Part shown: positions 11,227-21,933 of the stretch, piece by piece
How the letters are laid out: every line of letters begins with the position of its first letter
Numbering within the stretch: the stretch's first letter is position 1
Assembly: GCF_002775205.1 (NCBI RefSeq)
Contig: NC_036453.1
Span: 28,993,213 to 29,057,212 of the forward strand
Direction of reading: 5' to 3'
Length of the DNA stretch: 64,000 bases
From: Xiphophorus maculatus
Lineage: Eukaryota > Chordata > Actinopteri > Cyprinodontiformes > Poeciliidae
Notes under the pieces: generated by a model
The model's database searches: none
Told to the model about the DNA's origin: nothing
What the model saw: the letters and a program-made list of their open reading frames with translations, nothing else
Program-made: the position numbers and the translations under genes

Positions 11227-14200
11227 ATGTCTGTCTTGTGTTATAATAAGGGATGCGGACAGCGGTTTGATCCAGAGAACAACCAAGACGGTGAGTCGTG
11301 CTTTCAGTTAGTTAGCAGTGTCACGGAGGTTGAGAGAATATTAGCAAGCTAACCTCTGATCATCTGGAAATTTCTACAGCGAGCAGGCCTATTGGGCCCA
11401 TGTAAGCTAACTTCATGTTAGGTGTTGGTACTTCTTTCTTTAAACCTACAACTACAAACTACCGTTCCCCGGAACAAGCTTTGTGTTGTTTAATGCTAGT
11501 TTAGCCTTGATGCTAGTTAGGTTTATAAGCAAGTTAACATGGTACTTAACTGGACCAACGTGGGGCTTGCAGAGCTGAAAGTTTCATGAACCCGTAAGCC
11601 TACACTTTTATTACACGCGAGGCATCGTTTGTATATTTCATCAAAACCAGAACAATACTGGTGTGTCAGCATTGTTAGCTCTCATTGGTGGGGTTTAAAA
11701 GTAAAAAGGTTTTTCTTCTGACCTCTCGACAAACGGCTTCTTTCGGTGTAAATCGGACAACCTATCAGCCTTTGATCAGCACTCTTTTGAGGGATTCATA
11801 AAACAAACTTGTTTCCGTTCTTTAAATTAATCAAAACTCAGAAGTCCAACTAATTCGGTCCGGAAACTATAAAAACACGTTTGTTTGTTTTTAATGAAAA
11901 GTGAAAAGTCAGACGTAAGGTTAGACCTGTATTTCCATAAAAACCTGTGATCCCTTAAATTGTCTGTTGGATTAAATTCTTTTACCTTTAACAAGAAACC
12001 TGTAGCATTTTTTATTCATTCACAGTCAGTGTGTATTACATTTCATTGACTTAAATCTCAGTTTACAATAATATAGGCTAAATCCAAGTAAAACAACAAA
12101 ATGCAGCCATAAAACCTACTCAAAGTATAGGATACTCAGGAAGTCTGCAATGTGTTTGTCTGGTGTGAAATTAACTAGTCTAAGTTTGTTTCATCCTGCT
12201 AAAACTGAATTAGTTGATATTAAAGGTTCAGAAAACATGGTGGACTAAATTTACTCCTAATATGAACTAGTTCACATTTATTTGTCAATATTTTTATTAA
12301 ATAAATTCTTTAATAATGTATAGATCATAACACAGCGTGTCAATTTGCATATTGAATATCTAACTAACTGCCTGGTATTTGCAACCTAGCCTTTGTCAAT
12401 TGTTTGCATCTGTTTAATTTTGATCTATAAGGAGGTATGGTCAAGGTTTCATAAAGCATATATTTCTTTCTAAAATCAAAACAAGTGAAAGAGTTTGATA
12501 GACTTTTCTAATAAGACTTCATTTTTAACTGTAGCTATGAGGTTGATGTTCCTCTTTGATAACAATCCTACTTTAACAATGTTTAAAGTACATCAGCTAA
12601 AAAAATTGTGGATTATATAAATTATAGTAAAGATTTTCAGCTTCTGTTCATCTGTAATTAACTCTGCAGTAGTGAAACCTTGGAAAATGACAGAATGTAT
12701 TTACAATTATGCTGGTACTTTATTCCCTTGCTTACATAATCACAATAGCACTGCAGTCACCAAGTACTTACCTTCAAGGATAAATGTTACAACTCTTTTC
12801 TACACAATGAAATAAAGGTTTATCAGTTTACAATTTTCATTTACTCATAGTAGAGTCCCATTTAATGACATCAGGGAGTCCTATACTCAGGACAAGTATC
12901 TCATGTTAAAAGTTGCATTGAGTCCTAAGTTCTAAAGAAAGCTTAAGTCACCTATGTTGATGTATAACACTGTAGTTATATATGCTAACTAAAATTGTAA
13001 CTAAGGATCTGTTGAGAAGCAGTGCAGATAAAGGCATCTGTTAGCCTTTATTTTTTTTATTTGAAGACTATTTTGTTAAAACATGAATCTTTGTTATATT
13101 TGTAATGTAATTGTTTCAATATTATTAGTAATTGTTTGTTCTTCCAAATACAAACATATTAGTCTTATTACCAAGCAGATCAAATTCTGAGAAATCAGAT
13201 GTTCTGCTATAGGAGGGCTCTCCCATGGCAGAGCCCTCATCAATTCTTCAACTTCCTGTTCATTAAACACATCAAAACGAAAAATTAAACTAGGAACTCT
13301 CAGCTTTCTCAGGTTATAAACACATCGTCCCACAACATATACATTTCTTTTGTGGTAAAAGGCGACACTATTTGTCTCTTTTAGATGTTAATTTTTGGGG
13401 GGGAGACTGAAGTAGCAGCTCAAGAAAATCAGAAATTGACATCATCCAGGAAAGACTTGATCAGTGCGTACGTGTCTCTCTTTTTTTCCACTTTGCAGCA
13501 TCTTTTAAATAAATAGCGCAAACCTAATTGTCATGTAATTGGTGACTTCTTTATTTTCAAAACTTTTTATGAAGCCTGTTTTCCCTCCTCTCAAGGAGGC
13601 ATAACTGGAAGGGGATAGAAAGTCTCAGAAACTTCTAAATGAACAAATAAGCTGCGTGCTTTGTAATCCCTTTAAATATAACCAAAGGGGCTTATACCTG
13701 AAAGTTTTATTTCAAATCTTCACTTTTGGCTGCCTGCAGTTAAACCATAATCTGTGAAAATTGAGAGTACTCTGCCTACTAACTCAGAGTTTGCAGCACA
13801 GATTCACCTCCAACACAACAAGTTTTTAGTGTAACAATAGATCATATGGGCGATGACAGTTCAGATATCACCAGAATAAAAAAAAAAACTGAAGAGAAAT
13901 GTCTGATATGTTTAATTTTATTAAATTTATGACCTTGAAATAAAACAAGTTATAGATTTTTTTTATTATGGTTCTACTTTGGAGTATAACAGTTGTAACA
14001 CCCCAAATGTTTTAGATTTCTTATTTTCCTGCATTTAGAGGGATCTCATGATCGTTGAATGATTTCTTTTTTTCTTCAGTTGAAAAACATACAAAAACTG
14101 CTGAGGAGAAAATGTGATTGAATATCCCTCCATTATTTAATATAAGGGGAAGTTTGTTTATTATGCTATTGTTTATGTGAAGACACAGACCGAGAGGCTT

Positions 14201-17200
14201 TTGAATTCCTAAGGATGTTGTCTTTAGCTCCCATAGCAGAGCCCTCACCAGTTCTTCAACTCCCTTACAATCGTCTTCTTCTGTCTTCAAGCAATCCAAT
14301 ATGTGTACTGCCAAGACACTTGAAGCTAGAGTCAAAGTCTAATTTCCATTTTAATAGGATGTCTCTTTATCATAACAGTAGAGTATATTATAATTACCTT
14401 TAGGGATATCTAAGTGGTGTATCTATGGCAATAGCACGGAAGAGGCACTGCTCAGGCAGAACTGCATGGAAAGTGATTTATCACCTGTTCTCCCTACCAA
14501 CGTGATTTTTTTTTCTTTTATTATTCATTTACCGCACAGTGATTTGTTGTTGGGGGCTCTTCATACTAGAGTACACACTAGCATAAGGTACATTTTCCTG
14601 TTAGGACTGATGTGCTATGTTTGAGATTTCCTATTTCAGGATGAAATAAGCTGAATTTTCTTTGGGATGTTTTGACAAAATTCATGCTGCACTGTTTTAT
14701 TTTATTTTTGCACAATGTGAGGTTTAATCCTTTGCTGAAGTCTTACAAATTTTCCACATGACAGAACATAATATGACATGAGTCTAGAATGCAGCTCTGA
14801 GAAAATCCAAGATGTGGTCTTACCCAGATTTTTGATGAACTAAACAGAGTTGCAACTGGTTTGTTTTGTTGCTTCACTTTTTAGTAGCAGACTGAGCCGT
14901 CAGCTAATTTCATATTTTCTGATGTTAATTTGTACCACACTGAAACACAATGTTTTGTGATAAGGGTGCGGAATGTTTCCAACTTTGCACCTTTGAAGCA
15001 CATTTCGACATGAGAGCTCAGACCGACACAACACCATCATCGGACTGCCAGTGTCAGTGAATTTAAATTTAAACAGACAGTGTCATATTATGTTGTCTAG
15101 GAGGTTTACTACTTTGTTGTTGCAGATACAGGAGCTTCACTGACCTTTTAAAGTTGCTTTCAAACATCAGTATCACCTGTAGCGTTAGCATAGCTGGCAT
15201 GTGGCATTATTGCTCAGCATTACACATACTGCAGTTCTGCTGCTGGATGAATTGGCATAATTTGGGAAAAATGCAAATAGCTCAGTTTTGATGCAAGTGT
15301 CTTTGAATAACTATATGTTTTATTGATTATAATTTATAAAATCAGTTATTTAGAAATCCCTACTGGAGGTGCACCAAGAAATTGTTTGACCAGAACATTT
15401 TTAGCTTGACCTGCCATTACTGTCGGACTCCTTTAAATCAGATATCTTTTCAATTATCTTACAAGATAATTGAAAGATTATCTTTTCAGATAATCTTTAT
15501 TATAGAGATGTAACATTGTATACAGACAGGCAGACTTTTATGCATGAACATATACATGCAGTTATTGAACAACTCAATAACTATAATAGTTATTGAGTTA
15601 ACTCAATAACTGTAATAGTTATTGAGTTGTTCAGTGAGTTCCCATTATTGATTTGTTCAATTTTTAGAGCATTGATTAAATTCATACCCATATTTTTGTA
15701 CAGCTTTAATCAACGCTGTGTTTTTTGTTTGCATAGATGCCTGTACCCATCACCCAGGAGTCCCAGTGTTCCACGATGCTTTGAAGGTATTGTCCCTGAA
15801 AGCATACTGATAGCTTGTACTTTGTTCAAACATTCTGGTCTAATTTAATGTTTTGGTAACTTCTTTTCAGGGATGGTCCTGCTGCAAGAGAAGAACTACC
15901 GACTTCTCAGACTTCCTCAGCATCGCTGTAAGTTTTTTGTTTTATTTCATCCATTTTCCCCAGTAGTTTTGTTGTTGAGCAGATATTGACTACCGCCTTC
16001 TTTTTTTGGCCCCATTGGCCTTGGAGCACTTTTTATGAGTTCAATACAGTGACTTTCTTCTCACAGGGCTGCACAAAGGGACCCCACAACAAAGAGAAGC
16101 CTCCTGAGCCGGTGAAACCAGACGTGAAAACATCGGGAGAAAAAAAGGAGTTGGAGGCCCAAAAACCAAAGTTTAATGAGTACATCATCTCTGCACCGAA
16201 ACCCCAGGAGGCGATACACAGGCCAAGGTTGGTTTTTGCAAGAGCTTTTTTCCTAAGTCAGTGAAAGAGAAGTATAAATATCCAAACTAAACACAAAAAT
16301 ACACCTAGTAAAAGTTTAAATTCGGGGTGTTTGTTATTTAATATTTGAACAGTGGAAAACGGGGCAGAGATGTGCTTTTTGCATTCATTGTTGCTTTGGG
16401 ACATTGTGCTGAATATTTATGCTTTCAGATCTGCAGACTGTTCTGTATTGTAAATTTTACTTGTTTAGTTCCAAACCTCAGCGAGACTAGGTTGTTTTGT
16501 CTTTGAAGCAGCATTTAAAAAGGGAACACTGGCAAAACAATTACGATTTAATACTGCCATGATGACTGTTTAAACTTCATAAAAGCCTATTTTTTTTCCT
16601 GAGATATTTATTTTTCTTACAGTCCCGATGAGCCGATGGTGAGACTGCAGCACAAAGTTTCTTCCTCTCTAAAGCAGGCGTTGGAGAAACTGAAAGTATC
16701 CGAAAATATATCAGAGACAAAAGGTGGGAAACAGATTTTGATTTTCTTTTTCCGTCTACTCCTCTTTCTTATCTTTGCTGAATATATTTTCATCATCCAG
16801 TACTTACAAGATCATCTGAACAGTGCTTGTGACAGCAGATGTGAAGGTCATGTTAAAAGTAGAACTTAATGGATGACCACTGGGAATTTCCCATCATCTG
16901 TGTCATTCACGTCATGATATTCGAGTTAAAGATGACAGTTAGAGGGCAGCACATCAAAACTGATGATACATTTTTTAAATCTTGTCATGTGCATGATTTT
17001 TTTTTCTCTCTTTTTTTCTTCTCTCTGGATGTTTTACTGTCTAGAGGAAGATGGCGATGAGATCAAAATCGGAACATCATGTAAAAATGGAGGATGTACA
17101 AAAGTAAGTGAATCTTTGGTGTTTTGTAGTAAACTGTGGCACTTTTACTTTTAACTGTAGCACTGCTCATCTTGGGAAATCAGTAAAATAGTGAGTTCAG

Positions 17201-20200
17201 TTTATTTATATAGAGCCATTTCACAAAAAGAATAATCATTTCAGTTCAATCACAGATGGAATGATCCCATATGAAATCAAACAGTACAGTAAGTTTAGTT
17301 AATTATTCAAAGTAGTTTAGAAAGTTTCTAATGAAACCCAGCAGATTGCATCGAGTCAGTGACTTGCAGCATTCACTCCTCCTGGACTAGCATTGTCATT
17401 GACTTTACAGCAATCCCTCACAATTTTCTCGCATACAAAAACACATGCTCATGTGTAATTATAGCAAAAAAATCACCATAATCTCAGCTTATTGTTTGAC
17501 ATTACACCACCCTCCAATCCCCCTTAAGAAAAGTTAGTACTCAGGGGTAATTTAAGCTCCATATTTTCTACAGGGTGGATGGAAAGCAAAGTTTTTCATT
17601 CAAGCTAATCAGACCTGTCAGAGCAGAAACCCCAAGATCAGAACAGGAATTTTGAGGAAAATTTACATTGACATGTTTGGTAGCCCGTCTGATTTACATA
17701 ATTATACTTGAACTGATTTTGTATACCTACTCTCATCGGCTTCTTGCTTCTAAGCGGTAATGAATGAGCGTTCGATGTGAATCTAAATTAGTCTTCTTTC
17801 ATCTGTTTTTATTTGTTTTTGTGTACAAATATTATTGTGACTTCCAGAGTTCCTACACAGTAAAGAACAGAATAGAATGGAGCGTACTGTTACTACACAT
17901 AGTATGATAAAATGAGAGGTTTCCTTAAGCTTCACAGTTAAACTTACAAGAACAAAAACAGCACAACAGTACAATATAAAGTCACTGAGGATGATAACAA
18001 ATGAACCAATTATAGAAAATGTATGTGCATGCTTTATTTGAAGTTGGTTGCCCTTTGAACAGAAAACATGCTGTTGAGTTAATAGAGCTGACAGGAATGT
18101 TCTTGTTTTTTATGTCTAAAATTCATCCATTTATTAATGTTTATCCAGTTATATGTTTACCTATGCATACATTCATTTCTTTATCCATATATCCCCCCTA
18201 CTTTCATCTCTCCCTGCGCACTCTATTTGTTGTTGTTTCAGCATTCGTCTTTAAAGCCGATTCACTGTAGAAATATCCGCCATTAATTCCTAGTAAACTT
18301 TTGTATATACTCCTTAGAAACTGACTAAAAAGCACTGAGAATTGTGAAAAGTTTAGTGTAGGAAAGTAATTAATTTTGACATAAAAGATGAGTAGGAACC
18401 CTCGATATCGCTCATTACCATAATAGTCAGTAGTTCTTATGCTTTCAGCAGCAGCAGAATTGACTAAGTTCTTCTTCGTCGTATGCTTTTCTGTAGGGAT
18501 GCACCAATGGATCAGCCCAGATTTCCTTAATTTTGGGAGATCAGTGATCGGCCAATACTTGCATGTTAAGCCAATCTTATCCCCTAACCTTATCTACCTC
18601 AGCAGAGGTCTAAAAATCAACCAGTGTCCTCTATTGCTTTGCTTTGAGAGAGGTTTCACTGACAGTCCCGTCCACCAGGTCATGTCTGCACATCCGCAGT
18701 TAATTCTCCCCACTGTTGCAAACTCAGTGACTTTCATGCTATAATTAGCAACATTTCAGACAAAAAATCGGTATCGGCCAAAATCGGAATTGGTAGATCA
18801 GGCTTTTTAAAGATTGGTGATTGCAATTGGCCAGGAATTGGTGCACCCTTACTTTTATCAACAAAATAAATACTGGATCAAAAACAAAAAGGGATTTTAT
18901 GACTGGATAAAACATTATCAATGTCTTTTAAAAAACATTTTAAAAAAATCTAATTTTTGTTTTTAACCTCAGATTTTTGAGGGACCTTCAAGTGACTCAG
19001 ACGTGTGCTCATTCCACTCTGGAGTCCCCATCTTCCATGAAGGGTTGGTATAAATGCTAATGTTAAGCATATACTGCTTATAAAATATAAAATTCATCCC
19101 ACACCATTATTTATTGACATTTATCAGTTGCCTTTCTCTTCTGGCAACTGTAAAAGAATAATTGCTTCTCTCCTGCTTCTCCAGGATGAAATACTGGAGC
19201 TGCTGTAAAAGGAAAACCTCTGACTTTAACACCTTCCTGTCTCAGGAGGGCTGCACAAAGGGAGCACATCTATGGAGGAAAAAAGATGTGGTATGTGTGC
19301 CAGCTTGACAGCAATTGATCATTTTGTGGTGCAAGTCTATGAGGAGGCTTGGCTGGAACTCCATCTAGTGGTTTCTGGAAAGCGGTTTCACAATGAAGAC
19401 GTTGCTTTGCAGCAGAGGTGGACAAGTTGACTGATGTGCTGGGCTTTAACTGGATTCTCTTTGTAGGGGAAGAAGGTGGTCCCCTGCCGGTTCGACTGGC
19501 ACCAGACAGGGACACAGGTCATCATTTCTATATATGCCAAAAATGCCGTTCCTGAGCTAAGCTACGTGGATGCCAACAGCACTACAGTGAGAGGCTGACT
19601 ACACTCTGATTATTTCTGTGCTTTTCTGAACTGCTTAGAGTTTAAATTACTTATTTAAGATTCAATTTCATTTTTTTCTCTAGCTCAACATCCACATTAT
19701 ATTTGATGGCGAGAAGGAATTTCAACAGGATATCAGCTTGTGGGGAGTAAGTACAGTAATACCACAGTAAAATAAACCTTTAATGATTTATGTGTGCTGT
19801 GCATGGACCATTTTCTAAGGATTTGACAGTACACTGGAGACATTAACAAAAACTGGCTTTTATATTGAAAATAAATATTTAAGTTTTTAATATTTTAATG
19901 TTAACAGTCAGAGGAGTTAAGTCCAAATAGAGAGATAAATTCAAAACCAGATGTTTAAAGCCATAAACTATAGTTTAATTCATTGCACATTCCAAATGAT
20001 GCAGAATTAGGTACATTCAAGTTTAGATAACACACTCCTCCATTCAGATATGCAAAAATGTAAATGCAAATATGCCATGCACATGTGATTCTTCACTCTG
20101 CACATCTACATTTTTTTGGGGAAAAATGTTAATGCACTGCGAGTTTGAGATTATCTTAAATGAGGGTGGAAAGACAATTGATAGTTATATTTTATGTGCA

Positions 20201-21933
20201 ATACAAACTGATTTGTTAATGTTGTACAACACTTCGATGGTTTACAAACTATCATTTTAAATTATTGTACAGTTGTTCTGTGAAAAGTTGGGGTTGACAC
20301 ATTTAAAACTTTACACCTTCTCTTATTTATCAGTCGCATACATACTTTAAATACAGTAGTACTCATAGGGTTGGTAAAATACCCTGTTACTTTAGGCAAA
20401 AAACAGGTAGTTACTCATTTACACAACAAACTAGTAGTGATGGTGTAAGGACAAACATCAACGGCACATCCAGCTTGTGTGCAAATCATTTTCTAACCAA
20501 GTAGCTAGCGTTCTTACACCGTTCCAGCTCATAGTCTGTTCACAACCACTTTCTTCATTAAAATGAATGAGCTAAACCACCTCATCAAAATGTCATTTGT
20601 GCATCATATTTCATTTGTATAATGATTTCATAAAATGCTTCCTGTTGATGTAAAATCAACAATCCTACAGTTGTGCCAAAAAAAGCTATTTCTGTGCAGT
20701 CAGCACTTCCAATTATATAAGGAAAACTTGTGCTGGTTGTGCTTTAACGTTGGCATTATGTGAGAATTTGGTATACCTTACTGACATGAATAAATTCCAT
20801 GTCAATAATAGTTTAAATAGGACAGTCCTGATCAATATGTCGGCTCCAGTGGAACTGCTTCTATTGCTTGGAACCTCGGTGGGTCAGCAGCTGCATGGGG
20901 ACAGGGCAACCATAGCCTCAAGCACAGTTACAAACGGGTTGCCGTGGGAGACCTAAAGCAACCGATTAGCCGGGTGTCATCTTGTGTCATCTCATTTTCT
21001 AAAAAAACGTTTCACACTGTGCTACTTAGAATATGTTCTTCTTCACAAAATCTAAGCATAACCAAAGAACCGTAGGTGCGTACATAAAATAAATCATCAT
21101 AGAAAGTAAAGGTATGTACTACTTTTCTTTTCTACATTGACTCATGACCTTAGTAATATGTATGGTCCATGAAAATTTTATAAATACTTAACACATTATT
21201 TGTTACCAGATTAAGTTACAGACCAAAACACACATAATTATCCTATCAGGTTATGCAAAGCTTGCATGGAGTGTATGAGTTGGTGAGAATTTTGAACCCT
21301 GTTTTTCCGTTGGTGAGAATTTTGTGTTTGTGGTATCTTTTGAAATATATTACATAGAAATATATCATTTTAATTTGTTAAAAACAAGTTATCTTGAATT
21401 AATTTCCCTGCTCATTGTATCCATTTAAGTGAGACATCAGTCGGTGAAGACAGTTTATATAAATTGATTAGTTGTCTCTGGAAACATTTATTAGTTTCCA
21501 GTTGGACTATGTTTTCTGAGCTTGCATCATTTTTTCATCATTTCTTTCATTGCTAAGGGCTCCTGGGCACATGCCCATTTAATGTTGGAAAATCCTTAAA
21601 GTACACAAATGTAATCCTGCTTGATTTAGAAAGTCTTACTTTAGTGAAGTTTTTGGCTCTTACTAAAACAAAAAAAAAAACAACACAAAAGTGTGTTCAT
21701 AAACTATTTTAATTGCTGTTAAACAAGTTGCTCTTTCTATCTCACCTTTCCAGGTTATAGATGTGACCAAAAGCATGGTAAATATGATGGCGGCCAAGAT
21801 AGAAGTTGCCATGAAGAAGGCAGAGCCAATGTCCTGGGCTCGTCTAGACCTGCCACCTCCCATCACCCCACCCAAGGAGAACGACGAAAAGAAAGAAGAG
21901 GGTGATAGTGAGGATGAGGATGGAGACGAATGA
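11227..21933 (+). CDS. chordc1: CHORD domain-containing protein 1 (HSP90 co-chaperone), complete
   Basis: CHORDC1 (CHP-1, morgana) is a zinc-binding HSP90 co-chaperone linked to stress responses and centrosome control. Coding exons are 11227-11290, 15737-15786, 15871-15927, 16067-16227, 16623-16723, 17045-17103, 18973-19043, 19185-19290, 19467-19586, 19684-19746 and 21754-21933. All are bounded by GT-AG and keep one frame of 1032 nt (343 aa; the human protein is about 332). A first CHORD module covers residues about 5-65 (start [11 protein letters not shown], then [19 protein letters not shown]). A second covers about 155-220 ([10 protein letters not shown], then [19 protein letters not shown]). 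A CS/p23-like domain covers about 230-320 ([11 protein letters not shown]). The tail is acidic ([12 protein letters not shown]). Introns 1 and 10 are the long ones. Its neighbours, fat3 on one side and tyr on the other, match the vertebrate order. Whether it is one of two teleost copies cannot be judged here. Confidence 0.96.
13220..13257 (-). repeat. 37-bp repeat, copy 1, with coding-like peptide
   Basis: Nearly the same DNA as 14228-14264. On the minus strand it reads [12 protein letters not shown] inside a 79-codon open frame (13333-13094). The source is unknown; it may be a fragment of a mobile element or retrocopy. Confidence 0.5.
14228..14264 (-). repeat. 37-bp repeat, copy 2, with coding-like peptide
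   Basis: Partner of 13220-13257. On the minus strand it reads [12 protein letters not shown] inside a 104-codon open frame (14335-14021). The identical reading frame and the mostly conservative differences suggest a shared coding ancestor. Confidence 0.5.
15448..15475. repeat. 13-bp inverted repeat, 2-nt loop
   Basis: TTTCAATTATCTT and its exact reverse complement are separated by AC. A further copy of the ATTATCTTTTCAGATAATC type follows at once. Confidence 0.8.
15566..15633. repeat. 68-bp near-perfect palindrome made of four inverted copies
   Basis: The centre is GAGTTAACTC at about 15599/15600. The arms 15566-15599 and 15600-15633 are reverse complements with two mismatches. Each arm is itself an inverted pair of AACTCAATAACT. 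It lies in chordc1 intron 1, about 100 bp before exon 2. Confidence 0.9.
17191..17420 (+). repeat. teleost dispersed retroelement fragment
   Basis: It starts with the familiar CAGTTTATTTATATAGAGCC word and contains AACCCAGCAGATTGCATCGA and GTGACTTGCAGCATTCACTC, which I recognise from an abundant teleost interspersed repeat. It lies in chordc1 intron 6. It is decayed and has no coding capacity. Confidence 0.6.
18494..18851. mobile_element. hAT-type MITE, 358 bp
   Basis: Terminal inverted repeats TAGGGATGCACCAAT (left) and ATTGGTGCACCCTTA (right) bound the element. They are flanked by an imperfect 8-bp target duplication, CTTTTCTG / CTTTTATC (6 of 8 match). The inside contains further GATCGGCC / CGGTATCGGCC words typical of this teleost family and no transposase. 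It lies in chordc1 intron 6. Confidence 0.75.
19747..21753 (+). other. chordc1 intron 10
   Basis: A 2-kb intron, AT-rich. A less AT-rich patch at about 20830-20975 and a 16-bp direct repeat (GTTGGTGAGAATTTTG) at about 21279-21325 are the only things noticed. No exon or known repeat was recognised. Confidence 0.6.

Larger units (their letters stand above)
11291..15736 (+). other. chordc1 intron 1
   Basis: A 4.4-kb AT-rich intron without a plus-strand gene. It holds two copies of a 37-bp segment (13220-13257 and 14228-14264) that both read on the minus strand as VEEL(M/V)RAL(P/L)WE, and two inverted repeats near 15448-15475 and 15566-15633. The rest shows nothing I can name. Confidence 0.6.

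Noticed and set aside
20830-20975. Less AT-rich patch with a 68-codon open frame in chordc1 intron 10
   Set aside because: The frame does not resemble a known protein and lacks supported splice sites; not called an exon.
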